From positions 1 through 31,802 of the forward strand of contig JAEXNT010000016.1 in the NCBI GenBank assembly GCA_023439545.1: a stretch of DNA of 31,802 nt, given 5' to 3'. Under the pieces are notes generated by a model. It had not been told where the DNA came from. It ran no database searches and was given only the letters and a program-made list of their open reading frames with translations. Below are positions 14,166 through 22,432 of the stretch, piece after piece. The DNA is from Bacillota bacterium (lineage in GTDB: Bacteria > Bacillota > Clostridia > Acetivibrionales > DTU013). The position numbers and the translations under genes were made by a program. The stretch's first letter is position 1, and every line of letters begins with the position of its first letter.

Positions 14166-15959
14166 TCAGCCTGCTTCAGCGTCCCTTCCGGGAAGCTCAA
14201 CGAATATGTTGAAACCGTTTTCGCCGTCCGAGCCGTAATGTATCATTCCGCCGAAGGAATTTATCCTCTGCTCCATACCATTGAGGCCAAACCCCTTTTT
14301 AATATACTTGCAGCCGATCCCGTTGTCCTTTATCAGGACCTTAAGCTTGTCATCGGCCGAGTTCATGACGATATCGACATGAGTTGCCTTACCATGCCTC
14401 ATGGAATTGGTCAGGGCTTCCTGGCAGAGCCTGTAGAGAGCCTGTACCTTGTCTTTCGGCAGGTTGTCGAACAGTCCGTTCACGGTAACGTCGATCTTCA
14501 TGCCGGTGGATTTGAAATCGTTTATAAGGCGTAGTATGGAGGCTTCAATATTATTGTCCGCCAGCTTTCCCGGAGCGATGCCCATGATGGATTTTCTGAG
14601 CTCGTTAAGGCCTTCCTTTGCCATAAGTATCGTTTCGCTTATTTTTGACTTTGCGGCGTCTATATTGCTGCAGCAAAGGATCTCAGCCACCTTTAGCTGT
14701 GTGATGAGTACGGTCATCGTATGTCCCAGCGTATCGTGAATATCCCTTGAAAAGCGCTGCCTCTCTTTGACTATAGCCAGCTCCTCGGCTGTCGCTGCGT
14801 ATTGTTTTAGCTGTTCGTTCTTTTCTACGAGCTGGTTGTTAAGATAGGAAAGGATCTCGTTATTCTCCTCGAGCTGCGCCATGGCGGTTTTTATCCGCGT
14901 ATTGTCATCAAAGGTGATGATTCGCCCCAGTATGTCCTTTTCCTCAACGACAGGCTGGACGGCCACCTCGTAATACTTTCTGCAGGGCTTATCCATTATC
15001 AGCTCGCCTGTGAATACCTCCGTCGTTATCGAATTAATAGCTGAAAGTATGGCGTAATTGGCCGGTATATCCAACATATTCTTTCCGATATAATCGTTCA
15101 GAAAGGCTATCGTATCGTTGTGCCGTACTGTTTTTCCGCCTGAGAAATTTTCCATGAGCGATTTGTTCTTGCTGATAACCTTATGTGAGGAATCAACTAT
15201 GATTACGGCCATACTCAGGTTTTCTACGATCTTGTTGGAGGCCATGGGAGTTATGTTCAGGAAGCGGTACCTCGAGATAATGAATATGATGAAGGCGTTG
15301 GCAATGAAAAAGGTAAGAGGAGTCAGAGTAATGTAGTCGGGATAGTTGCCGGAAATTCCGATGAAATCCCGTACGTATTTTTCAAATACGATATATAGCA
15401 TTGGGATCATATATGCTGCAAGCAGCAGGAAGGTCCGTGTTTTTTCGTACTTCTCCTGTGTGATCGCATACCTTGTAAGTATAATAAAGCCGGCTGCGGT
15501 ATAAGCGATCGATATCACGAGGTTGATCCAGAAAAGATAGTAATGATGTATATATAATCCGTAGAAAAGGTGATGATAACGGTTTGTCAAATAAGATACA
15601 AACAAAAGAATCACAGGTAAAGCAAATATACCTACGTACTTTTTGTAGATGGCTTTGTTCACATAATTCAGCGAAAACATGAGCCATCCGAATCCGGTAA
15701 ATCCGCCTAGCAGCACGGCTGGTTTGCCGTACACCAGATCTGCCGCGAAGGTGATCATAAACCTGTTGGTCACGAAAGTATCGGCATAAAGAGTTATTAT
15801 GGAATAGACGCTCCAAAGAGTTGTCATTATATGAAAAAATATAAAACTGGATAACAGCGGACTCTTTTTGGCAAAGAAAAACAGATAGACAAGAAGTCCG
15901 ACGGATAATACGAGAAGGATCACATATAATGTTGCCCATGAAAAATAAAGTAACGTCAT
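14166..15959 (-). CDS. Sensor histidine kinase with seven-TM N-terminus, PAS and HisKA_3/HATPase domains
   Basis: A 597-residue membrane kinase. The first 230 residues or so contain seven hydrophobic segments, matching the 7TM sensor region found in many Firmicute kinases. A PAS-like domain follows (about 240-350, beginning IVENLSMAVIIVD), then a coiled coil and the dimerisation domain with His408 in RDIHDTLGHT, typical of NarX/DesK-type kinases. The ATPase domain carries the N-box around Asn518 (QEALTNSMRH) and a G-box (DNGIGC, KGFGLNGM). AAGGA lies six bases before the ATG. It pairs with the response regulator just downstream. The ligand could reach it from outside or within the membrane; nothing in the sequence names it. 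Confidence 0.93.
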   Translation of the reverse strand: MTLLYFSWATLYVILLVLSVGLLVYLFFFAKKSPLLSSFIFFHIMTTLWSVYSIITLYADTFVTNRFMITFAADLVYGKPAVLLGGFTGFGWLMFSLNYVNKAIYKKYVGIFALPVILLFVSYLTNRYHHLFYGLYIHHYYLFWINLVISIAYTAAGFIILTRYAITQEKYEKTRTFLLLAAYMIPMLYIVFEKYVRDFIGISGNYPDYITLTPLTFFIANAFIIFIISRYRFLNITPMASNKIVENLSMAVIIVDSSHKVISKNKSLMENFSGGKTVRHNDTIAFLNDYIGKNMLDIPANYAILSAINSITTEVFTGELIMDKPCRKYYEVAVQPVVEEKDILGRIITFDDNTRIKTAMAQLEENNEILSYLNNQLVEKNEQLKQYAATAEELAIVKERQRFSRDIHDTLGHTMTVLITQLKVAEILCCSNIDAAKSKISETILMAKEGLNELRKSIMGIAPGKLADNNIEASILRLINDFKSTGMKIDVTVNGLFDNLPKDKVQALYRLCQEALTNSMRHGKATHVDIVMNSADDKLKVLIKDNGIGCKYIKKGFGLNGMEQRINSFGGMIHYGSDGENGFNIFVELPGRDAEAG

Positions 15960-16023
15960 ATAATATCCTTAAATGTTTCTTGTAACTATATTACCATTAA
16001 TTACATGGAGATTAAATAGCATA

Positions 16024-16052
16024 TTGTAGATAAGCCGTGAAGAGGTTATAAT
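16024..16052 (+). promoter_or_regulatory. Candidate promoter of the ureohydrolase gene
   Basis: TTGTAG (16024-16029), a 17-base spacer and a perfect TATAAT (16047-16052) sit 56 bases before the start codon. The region 15960-16107 also has to hold the promoter of the divergent kinase gene, for which I see no convincing hexamers. Confidence 0.5.
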
Positions 16053-16107
16053 CGGGATATGATTACGGAAAACGGGCTGTATTCCTGAGACGGAGGTAGA
16101 TACTGAA

Positions 16108-16965
16108 ATGAGTGGACTCGCGCTGCCCAGATTCATGGGCTGTGACGCCGATATGGACAATGCCGGGATAGTGGTTTTCGGAGCCGGATTCGACGGGACG
16201 GTGACTTTCAGGCCGGGATCAAGGTTCGGCCCCGCAGCCATGCGAATGGAATTTTACGGGCTTGAAACTTATTCGCCCGTACTGGACCGCGATTTGACGG
16301 ATATAAAGGTATGCGACGGAGGCGACCTGGAGCTGCCCTTCGGGAATACTGAAACTGCCCTTGAAATGATAAGGGATACGGCAGCAGGTATTGTAAAGGC
16401 CGGCCAAAAGCCCTTTATGATAGGCGGAGAGCATCTTGTAACACTCCCGGCTATTGAGGCCGTACATAAAAATTATCCCGATATCTGCCTTCTGCACCTC
16501 GACGCGCATACGGACCTGCGGGAAGAGTATCTCGGGGAGCGTCTCACGCACTCGGGCGTGGTAAGGAGAATATGGGACATTGTAGGAGACGGCCGGATAT
16601 GGCAGTTGGGGATACGCAGCGGAATGAAGGAGGAGTTTGCATGGGCCTGTGAAGGGCATACCTTCCTGCGCCCGTTTGATCTTTCAGCAGCCGCGGAAGC
16701 GGTTTCGGCGCTTTCAGGCAGGCCGGTCTACCTTACGATAGACCTTGACGTGCTCGACCCTTCCGTAATGCCCGGAACAGGTACACCCGAGCCCGGGGGA
16801 GTCGCTTATAAGGAACTGGAAAAAGCTCTGTTATGCTTCAGGGAGCTCGATATAGTCGCGGCCGACGTAGTAGAACTGGCGCCCAGACTCGACAGCACGG
16901 GTATATCGACCGCGGCTGCCTGCAAGGTCATGAGGGAAGTACTGCTGCTGATGGGAGGCAGATAA
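16108..16965 (+). CDS. speB: Agmatinase-family ureohydrolase
   Basis: A binuclear manganese hydrolase of 285 residues, close to the length of SpeB, which splits agmatine into putrescine and urea. The metal ligands are all visible: His109 (GGEHLVT), Asp132, His134 and Asp136 (LDAHTDLR), then Asp212 and Asp214 (TIDLDVLDPS). His148 (THSG) is at the usual active-site position. The family segment PGTGTPEPGG follows at 222-231. GACGGAGG lies upstream of the ATG. No other polyamine gene is nearby, so the substrate rests on family similarity; related ureohydrolases act on guanidinobutyrate, guanidine or formiminoglutamate. It is divergent from the histidine kinase and convergent with the ArsR-type gene, 29 bases from its end. 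Confidence 0.85.
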   Translation: MSGLALPRFMGCDADMDNAGIVVFGAGFDGTVTFRPGSRFGPAAMRMEFYGLETYSPVLDRDLTDIKVCDGGDLELPFGNTETALEMIRDTAAGIVKAGQKPFMIGGEHLVTLPAIEAVHKNYPDICLLHLDAHTDLREEYLGERLTHSGVVRRIWDIVGDGRIWQLGIRSGMKEEFAWACEGHTFLRPFDLSAAAEAVSALSGRPVYLTIDLDVLDPSVMPGTGTPEPGGVAYKELEKALLCFRELDIVAADVVELAPRLDSTGISTAAACKVMREVLLLMGGR

Positions 16966-16994
16966 TATCATATTGTATATGCAATATTTCCGTT

Positions 16995-17897
16995 TTACTT
17001 ATAGAATAGTCGGAAAATAATATCCTGATTATAATTGCCGAAGCCTGAACCAAAAATAGTGACGCCGCCGGCATGAACGGCGTCGTCCTTTATTGTAACT
17101 CTGAAATGCCATTGTTTCCGGCGAAGATCAAGCTGCTCAAGTGTAACGTCGGAGATTTTCCTGCCATCCATGTATGAACCCGTATCGTCTATTTTCAATA
17201 TTTTCAGCAAGCCGAACTGCCCGACTGAAAGGCTCCACCACTCCGGGGTAAATGTGCCTCTTTTTCCGCCAAAATCGCCGGGGCTGGTCCACTTTCCTAT
17301 TTCGATACCGTTTATCAAAAAGGTTATGTCCGACGGCCAGTTATTGTTGACACCGGGCGCTTCGGAACCCAATTCCATTGATATTTCCAACGATACCGGT
17401 TCCTGATCCGAAAGAAGATAGTTGGGCACCTTGTACTCTACAAAGCCTTTTGTAAACCAGAGTATTTTTGCGTTGACCCTTTCGGGATCAAGAAAATATC
17501 TGGGGTCGTCGAAATAACCTATCATTTTTTCGGTAGTTGCAAGACCGCAGGTCGGAGCGACGCTGAAATCGGTATAATGCCCTATGGGCAGCGCGAATTC
17601 ATGCACTTTTGAATTGCTCCTGGTTTTCGAGGGAAAGTCAATCTCCAGCGAATCTATCTCCAGATGGCATAGCTTATAAGTGGAGCGGCCCGAATGAATC
17701 CTTTCCGATCTGATCAGGCCGGATTTTTCAAGCTTGCCAATATGCATCGTCAGAATGGCGCTGCTCAAGCCGAGCTGCTCCGCCATTTCTTTGACATTCA
17801 TCGGCTTCACCGACAGCATCTCTATTATCCTTATTCTGGCGCCGTTTGCCAATGCCTTGAATAAATCCAGATTGTCCTCTGATAAAGATATTTTCAA
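16995..17897 (-). CDS. ArsR-type transcriptional regulator with a large C-terminal domain
   Basis: A 300-residue regulator. Residues of about 8-85 form a winged helix-turn-helix of the ArsR kind (LANGARIRIIEML, EMAEQLGLSSAILTMHI, LEKSGLIRSE). Residues of about 95-300 are rich in beta-strand-like stretches, Trp and Gly, with no domain I recognise; the size and composition would suit a sugar-binding sandwich. ArsR proteins are normally about 100 residues, so this is a fusion form. The start is read as TTG at 17897 because GGAAGGTGG lies seven bases upstream; the earlier in-frame TTG at 17915 overlaps that site. It is divergent from the GH51 arabinofuranosidase gene, so I infer that it controls that gene, and probably itself, in response to a sugar. 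Confidence 0.82.
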   Translation of the reverse strand: MKISLSEDNLDLFKALANGARIRIIEMLSVKPMNVKEMAEQLGLSSAILTMHIGKLEKSGLIRSERIHSGRSTYKLCHLEIDSLEIDFPSKTRSNSKVHEFALPIGHYTDFSVAPTCGLATTEKMIGYFDDPRYFLDPERVNAKILWFTKGFVEYKVPNYLLSDQEPVSLEISMELGSEAPGVNNNWPSDITFLINGIEIGKWTSPGDFGGKRGTFTPEWWSLSVGQFGLLKILKIDDTGSYMDGRKISDVTLEQLDLRRKQWHFRVTIKDDAVHAGGVTIFGSGFGNYNQDIIFRLFYK

Positions 17898-17966
17898 CTT
17901 AAAACCACCTTCCAATTAATATAATTATAAATTAGTTCGCATATATAGTAAAGTAAAATAGTCGTG

Positions 17967-17995
17967 TTGACTTATTTTGCGTGTGGATTTATTAT
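17967..17995 (+). promoter_or_regulatory. Promoter of the GH51 arabinofuranosidase gene
   Basis: TTGACT (17967-17972), 17 bases, then TATTAT (17990-17995). An overlapping TATAAT ends at 18000, but its spacing of 22 is too long. The predicted start is near 18002, just before the palindrome at 18009-18026. Confidence 0.65.
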
Positions 17996-18008
17996 ATAAT
18001 TAATATAG

Positions 18009-18026
18009 TTATTAACCAATTAATAA
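18009..18026. promoter_or_regulatory. Palindromic operator candidate for the ArsR-type regulator
   Basis: TTATTAACCAATTAATAA is a perfect 7-4-7 inverted repeat located at about +7 to +24 of the GH51 promoter, a position where bound protein would block transcription. Its CCAATTAATA segment recurs at 17912-17921, next to the regulator's own ribosome site, suggesting a second, weaker site. Confidence 0.55.
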
Positions 18027-18055
18027 AAACTAATATCGGTGTGGAGTGATAAGTC

Positions 18056-19558
18056 ATGAAAAAAGCAAGTGTCAAGCTAGACAAGGACTTTAGTATCGGT
18101 AAGGTCGACAAAAGAATTTTCGGTTCGTTTGTCGAACAGTGGGGCCGTTCCGTATATGGGGGCATTTATGAGCCGGACCATCCGGCGGCCAATGAAAAAG
18201 GATTCCGACAGGATGTAATCGATCTTGTAAGAGAGCTTCAGGTGCCGATAGTCCGTTATCCCGGCGGAAATTTTCTGTCGGGTTACAATTGGGAGGATGG
18301 GATCGGACCTGTTGAAAAAAGGCCTAAAAGGCTTGACCTGGCATGGGCCTCGATCGAAAGCAACCGGGTGGGTACCAATGAATTTGCCGATTGGGCAAAG
18401 TATGCGGATACCGAAGTAATGATGGCGGTGAACCTGGGTACGGGCGGACCCGACGAGGCAAGGCATCTGGTTGAATATTGCAACCATCCCGGCGGAACGT
18501 ATTACAGCGACTTGCGCCGTTCTCACGGTTTTGAGAAGCCCCACGGAATAAAAACCTGGTGTCTTGGAAACGAAATGGACGGACCCTGGCAAATCTGCCG
18601 CAAAACTGCCGAGGAGTATGGACGTATAGCCAGTGAAACCGCAAAGGTCATGAAATGGGTCGATCCCGGCATAGAGCTTGTTTCCTGCGGAAGCTCGTTC
18701 AGCGGTATGCCAACGTTTGGCGAGTGGGAAGCAACTACTCTCGGACATACGTACCAGTATGTCGATTATTTGTCGCTTCATACCTATTACAGGAACGACG
18801 AGAAGGGCACTGCCAATTTCCTTGCCCGCTCATTGGATATGGACTATTTTATAAAGTCGGTAATATCCATTTGCGATTATATCAAGGCTAAAACCCACAG
18901 CAAAAAAACGCTCAATCTGTCCTTCGACGAGTGGAATGTATGGTATCCGACGGAAATAACGGAAGATATCCGGTGGAAGAGTGCACAGTCCATCAACGAG
19001 AACATATACAACCTTCAGGATGCACTGGTCGTGGGATGTATGCTCATTACGCTTCTCAAACACGCCGACCGTGTAAAGATGGCGTGCATGGCCCAGCTTG
19101 TGAATACGATTGCGCCGATAATGACTGTGACCGGAGGCAGTTCCTGGAGAAATACCATTTTTTATCCCTACCTGCACGCTTCCACGTTCGGAAGGGGACA
19201 GGTGCTTCAAGCGTGTGTCAAATCCCCTGTGTACGATAGTGCTGATTTCTGTGACGTACCTTATATAGAAACAGTCGCCGTATATGATGATGAAAAGGAT
19301 GAAATTACGATGTTCTGCGTGAACAGGGACGAAGAGGACTCCATGCTGGTGGAAACCGATCTGAGGGCTTTCTCTGGATATGGGCTCATAGAACATGTTG
19401 TTCTGGAGCATGAGGACAGGAATGCAACGAACACATTGGAAAATCCGTTCAACGTGGTACCTCATAACGGCGGTAACACAGTTGTTGAAGACGGCGCTGC
19501 AAAATCGGTCCTTAACAAATTATCCTGGAATGTTGTCAGGTTTGGAAGAAAAAAATAA
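18056..19558 (+). CDS. abfA: GH51 alpha-L-arabinofuranosidase
   Basis: Releases terminal L-arabinofuranose from arabinoxylan and arabinan oligosaccharides. At 500 residues it has the usual length of the intracellular bacterial enzymes. The TIM-barrel landmarks are present: FGSFVEQWGR near the N-terminus, RYPGGNFLSGYNWEDG at 67-82, acid/base Glu173 in GNEMDG, and nucleophile Glu292 in SFDEWNVWYP. The C-terminal part forms the expected beta-sandwich. There is no signal peptide, so it acts on imported oligosaccharides. GTGGAGTG precedes the ATG. It is monocistronic: a strong hairpin follows its stop. The divergent ArsR-type gene is the likely regulator. Confidence 0.96.
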   Translation: MKKASVKLDKDFSIGKVDKRIFGSFVEQWGRSVYGGIYEPDHPAANEKGFRQDVIDLVRELQVPIVRYPGGNFLSGYNWEDGIGPVEKRPKRLDLAWASIESNRVGTNEFADWAKYADTEVMMAVNLGTGGPDEARHLVEYCNHPGGTYYSDLRRSHGFEKPHGIKTWCLGNEMDGPWQICRKTAEEYGRIASETAKVMKWVDPGIELVSCGSSFSGMPTFGEWEATTLGHTYQYVDYLSLHTYYRNDEKGTANFLARSLDMDYFIKSVISICDYIKAKTHSKKTLNLSFDEWNVWYPTEITEDIRWKSAQSINENIYNLQDALVVGCMLITLLKHADRVKMACMAQLVNTIAPIMTVTGGSSWRNTIFYPYLHASTFGRGQVLQACVKSPVYDSADFCDVPYIETVAVYDDEKDEITMFCVNRDEEDSMLVETDLRAFSGYGLIEHVVLEHEDRNATNTLENPFNVVPHNGGNTVVEDGAAKSVLNKLSWNVVRFGRKK

Positions 19559-19584
19559 AGCAAGGGATATAATGCATAAAAGTC

Positions 19585-19626
19585 AAATAAGGCTCCCCGG
19601 TATTAAAGCTCCGGGGGGCCTTATTT
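19585..19626 (+). terminator. Intrinsic terminator after the arabinofuranosidase gene
   Basis: AAATAAGGC-t-CCCCGG (19585-19600) pairs with CCGGGG-g-GCCTTATTT (19611-19626) around a ten-base loop, with one internal mismatch. The A/T-rich base of the stem supplies the U-run. Confidence 0.85.
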
Positions 19627-19649
19627 GCGGGGTAAAGTTACATGCGCGC

Positions 19650-19677
19650 TTGACAAAACCTTTGTATTTGATAAAAT
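19650..19677 (+). promoter_or_regulatory. Promoter of the LacI-type regulator gene
   Basis: A perfect TTGACA (19650-19655), 16 bases, then TAAAAT (19672-19677). The predicted start near 19684 falls inside the palindrome at 19683-19694, giving a leader of only about 20 bases. Confidence 0.7.
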
Positions 19678-19682
19678 AAAAG

Positions 19683-19694
19683 TTAATCGTTTAA
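19683..19694. promoter_or_regulatory. LacI-family operator candidate (autoregulation)
   Basis: TTAATCGTTTAA is a CG-centred palindrome with five of six base pairs matching. It sits at the predicted transcription start of the LacI-type gene and shares the half CGTTTAA with the site upstream of the reductase operon. Confidence 0.5.
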
Positions 19695-19704
19695 GAAATG
19701 GGAG

Positions 19705-20721
19705 ATGGTTAAAATCGCAGCAACTATCAAGGATGTAGCAAAATATGCAGGAGTATCTACCGCAACCATATCCAAGTATATCAACGGAGTTACGGTAAAG
19801 GAACAAAACAGGGTCAGGATTGAAGAAGCGATCCGCGTTCTTGATTTCAAGGTCAATACCATGGCCAGGGGGTTGAAAACCAATAAGACCATGACGATCG
19901 GAGTTTTGATTCCCAGTCTGGAGAACATCTTTGCCACGAGTATCGTATCACATATAGAAGGAATTTTTTTGGAAAACGGATACAGTACGATTATTTGCGA
20001 TTATAACAGGGATATCGGTTTGGAGAACAGTAAGTTTGATTTCCTGATGAGCAAGAATGTAGACGGTGTAATCATTATGCCTCTCGGAATTACGGAAGAG
20101 AGAGTCAGGAATGCAATCGATATGGATGTTCCCGTCGTCCTGATCGACAGGCCCATGAAGAATGGAGAATGCGACGTAGTACTGGTAGATAATCTGAATG
20201 CGTCCTATAATGCGGTAGAGCAGCTTATAATCAGAGGGCACAGGGAAATTGGCATCATAAGCGGTCCTCAGGACGTCTATACAGCTCAGGAGCGTCTGAA
20301 GGGATATTTGAGGATTCATGAAGACTATGGGCTGACTGTAAATAAAGACAATATCAAATACGGAGATTACGAAATACAAAGCGGTTATGACCGGATGAAG
20401 GAGTTCTTGGATTCGGAAAAGCTGCCGGACGCCATATTTATCACCAATTATGAAATGACCATCGGGGCTGTCATGGCGCTTAACGAAAGCAGCGTCAGCG
20501 TTCCCGGGGAGTTATCCCTGATCGGCTTCGATAACGAGCAGCTTGCAAAAATAGTCAAGCCGAATCTTGCTATCGTAGTGCAGCCAATCCAGCAAATCGG
20601 CGAGTCTGCCGCCAACATAATCCTGAAACGCCTGAGAGGGGACAGGACCAACTATCCATCCTTACTAAGGCTGAAAACGGATTTATTTATCGGGCAGTCT
20701 ATCCGAGAACGGACCATCTGA
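19705..20721 (+). CDS. LacI-family transcriptional regulator
   Basis: A 338-residue sugar-responsive repressor. The N-terminal helix-turn-helix (residues 6-29, TIKDVAKYAGVSTATISKYI) and the hinge (VNTMARGLKTNKTMTIGVL) are typical. The remainder is a periplasmic-binding-protein-like effector domain, with family landmarks near the C-terminus (LSLIGFDNEQLA, VVQPIQQIGE). The only ATG in frame follows directly on GGGAG, too close for normal spacing, so either initiation is weak or it occurs at the ATC codon at 19717. It precedes the aldo/keto reductase operon on the same strand, and matching palindromes stand before both, so I infer control of that operon and of itself. The effector is not evident; a pentose or deoxy sugar fits the neighbours. 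Confidence 0.93.
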   Translation: MVKIAATIKDVAKYAGVSTATISKYINGVTVKEQNRVRIEEAIRVLDFKVNTMARGLKTNKTMTIGVLIPSLENIFATSIVSHIEGIFLENGYSTIICDYNRDIGLENSKFDFLMSKNVDGVIIMPLGITEERVRNAIDMDVPVVLIDRPMKNGECDVVLVDNLNASYNAVEQLIIRGHREIGIISGPQDVYTAQERLKGYLRIHEDYGLTVNKDNIKYGDYEIQSGYDRMKEFLDSEKLPDAIFITNYEMTIGAVMALNESSVSVPGELSLIGFDNEQLAKIVKPNLAIVVQPIQQIGESAANIILKRLRGDRTNYPSLLRLKTDLFIGQSIRERTI

Positions 20722-20745
20722 AATATAAATAAACAGGAATAATTA

Positions 20746-20795
20746 TTGACAAAGTAAAAGAAAATTGTTACCTTAAAAGTGAAACGATCTATAAA
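20746..20795 (+). promoter_or_regulatory. Promoter region of the reductase operon
   Basis: A perfect TTGACA lies at 20746-20751 and TATAAA at 20790-20795, but they are too far apart to be partners. TTGACA has only a poor -10 (TACCTT) at 17 bases, and TATAAA has TTGTTA 19 bases upstream. The gap 20722-20869 must hold the promoter, but the exact hexamers are uncertain. A weak promoter needing an activator is possible. Confidence 0.4.
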
Positions 20796-20810
20796 TTATT
20801 AACAAAAAAT

Positions 20811-20824
20811 ATAAAACGTTTAAT
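20811..20824. promoter_or_regulatory. LacI-family operator candidate of the reductase operon
   Basis: ATAAAACGTTTAAT is a palindrome with a perfect AAACGTTT core, the typical CG-centred LacI-family form. It stands 46 bases before the reductase start, downstream of the probable promoter elements, as expected for repression. Confidence 0.6.
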
Positions 20825-20869
20825 AAAAACTGAAAGCATGAAAAACTTAACATAAAACGAGGTCTGATC

Positions 20870-21907
20870 ATGAATATGAAAAATGTGTATCAACCCGCGA
20901 GGGATGGCGTGGACCCCAGGCTGATTCCGCACAGGACTCTTTATACAGGGGCGGAAATACCAGGCGTAGGCCTCGGTACCTTCGGCTCCGACAGATATTC
21001 CGGCGTTGAGGTTGCGAATGCGGTCAAGGAAGCCATCGCCGTCGGTTACCGGCACATAGACTGTGCAAGTGTTTACGGAAACGAGCATCTGATTGGTCAA
21101 TCCCTAAAGGGGGTAATGGAGGATGGGTTGAACCGCGATGAATTGTTCATCACCTCCAAACTATGGAACAATATGCACGGAGAGGGGGATGTTCTGCTCT
21201 CCTGCGCAAAAACACTAAAAGATCTCAAACTGGATTATCTGGACCTCTATCTTGTACACTGGCCTTTCCCGAACCATCACGCGCCGGGCGTCAGCGTGGA
21301 TTCCCGGGATCCGGGCGCCGTACCCTATATACATGAAAACTATATGAAAACCTGGCGGCAGATGGAAAGACTCGTAGATGCGGGCCTCGTCAGGCATATC
21401 GGCACATCCAATATGACAATACCGAAGCTTGAGCTGGTTTTGCGGGATGCCAGGATAAAGCCTGCTGTGAATGAAATGGAGCTGCATCCCCACTTCCAGC
21501 AACCGGAGTTGTTTCAATTCTGTCTCGACCATGGTATTGTACCTATCGGTTACTGTCCGGTAGGTTCGCCGAAACGACCCGAACGTGACAGGACTGATGG
21601 CGATTCTGTGGACACCGAAGATCCTGTGATCATAAAAATTGCCGAAAGGCTGAAGGTACATCCCGCAGTTGTCTGCATCAAATGGGCAGTGCAAAGAGGT
21701 CAGATCCCAATTCCCTTTTCAACTGACAGGAATCACTTTCTGAAGAACCTGATCTGTTCGACGACTGAATCGCTTACAAAGGAAGAAATGAAGGCGGTGG
21801 AAGGGATCGACAGGAACTGCAGGCTGATCAAGGGCCAGGTATTCCTGTGGCAGGGCGCCGGGGATTGGACGGATTTGTGGGATCCGGACGGTAAAATATC
21901 AAAATAG
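20870..21907 (+). CDS. Aldo/keto reductase
   Basis: An NAD(P)H-dependent reductase of 345 residues, somewhat longer than the common 275-320. The catalytic tetrad is complete: Asp64 (HIDCAS), Tyr69 (VYGNE), Lys97 (TSKLWN) and His130 (LVHWP). The cofactor segment near IPIPFSTDRNH replaces the usual IPKS, so the cofactor grip may differ. Members of this family reduce aldoses to alditols or act on other carbonyls. It is the first gene of an operon with a sugar mutarotase and a zinc polyol-type dehydrogenase, which points to a sugar substrate. The ATG follows AACGAGG. There is no signal peptide, so it is cytoplasmic. Confidence 0.92.
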   Translation: MNMKNVYQPARDGVDPRLIPHRTLYTGAEIPGVGLGTFGSDRYSGVEVANAVKEAIAVGYRHIDCASVYGNEHLIGQSLKGVMEDGLNRDELFITSKLWNNMHGEGDVLLSCAKTLKDLKLDYLDLYLVHWPFPNHHAPGVSVDSRDPGAVPYIHENYMKTWRQMERLVDAGLVRHIGTSNMTIPKLELVLRDARIKPAVNEMELHPHFQQPELFQFCLDHGIVPIGYCPVGSPKRPERDRTDGDSVDTEDPVIIKIAERLKVHPAVVCIKWAVQRGQIPIPFSTDRNHFLKNLICSTTESLTKEEMKAVEGIDRNCRLIKGQVFLWQGAGDWTDLWDPDGKISK

Positions 21908-21967
21908 GAGCTATACCATATCACGCTGTACTGAAAGAAATTATTGCATAATTCGGAGGAAAATCTT

Positions 21968-22399
21968 ATGTTAAAAGGAATACCATCGATCATAAGCCCG
22001 GAGCTGTTAAAAGTACTTATGGAAATGGGACATGGGGACGAGCTTGTCCTGTCCGACGGTAATTTTCCGGCAGCCGCATTGGCGAACCGGTTGGTAAGAT
22101 GCGACGGACACAATGTACCTGATTTGCTCGAAGCCATATTGAAATTCTTCCCTCTGGACCCCTACGTGGAGGCGCCGGTTTCTCTGATGTCGGCGGTCCC
22201 CGGGGACACCGTCAAACCTATTATATGGGACACTTATAAAGCCGTCGTGGAAAAATATGAACCGAAAACCGGCAGGATTGAATTCGTAGAGCGATTTGCC
22301 TTCTATGAAAGGGCGAAAAAAGCATATGCTATAGTTGCGACCGGAGAGAAGGCTCTTTATGCCAATATCATCCTGAAAAAAGGCGTTGTTGTGGAATAG
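21968..22399 (+). CDS. RbsD/FucU-family sugar mutarotase
   Basis: A 143-residue cytoplasmic protein that interconverts sugar anomers; FucU acts on L-fucose and RbsD on D-ribose. The family's catalytic His is His22 in MGHGDELVLSDGNFP, and the conserved FYERAKKAYAIVATGE block is near the C-terminus. The length is that of FucU. The start is fixed by GGAGGA seven bases before the ATG at 21968; an in-frame TTG at 21944 precedes the ribosome site and is not used. The gene lies between the aldo/keto reductase and the zinc dehydrogenase, 60 and 33 bases away, so all three are probably one mRNA. It would supply the anomer needed by the reductase. Which sugar is not decided by sequence. Confidence 0.9.
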   Translation: MLKGIPSIISPELLKVLMEMGHGDELVLSDGNFPAAALANRLVRCDGHNVPDLLEAILKFFPLDPYVEAPVSLMSAVPGDTVKPIIWDTYKAVVEKYEPKTGRIEFVERFAFYERAKKAYAIVATGEKALYANIILKKGVVVE

Positions 22400-22432
22400 C
22401 CTGATAGTAAAAATATCGAGGGGGAGAAAATT

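Noticed and set aside
13725..14534. A 269-codon plus-strand open frame
   Set aside because: It is antisense to the response regulator and kinase genes, which are clearly real; the predicted product has no recognisable domain.
16966..16994. A bidirectional terminator between the ureohydrolase and ArsR-type genes
   Set aside because: ATATTG/CAATAT could form a six-pair stem, but it is all weak pairs with a poor U-run.
18077..19465. Two minus-strand open frames of more than 200 codons
   Set aside because: Both mirror the GH51 arabinofuranosidase, which has all catalytic motifs; they have no ribosome sites of their own.
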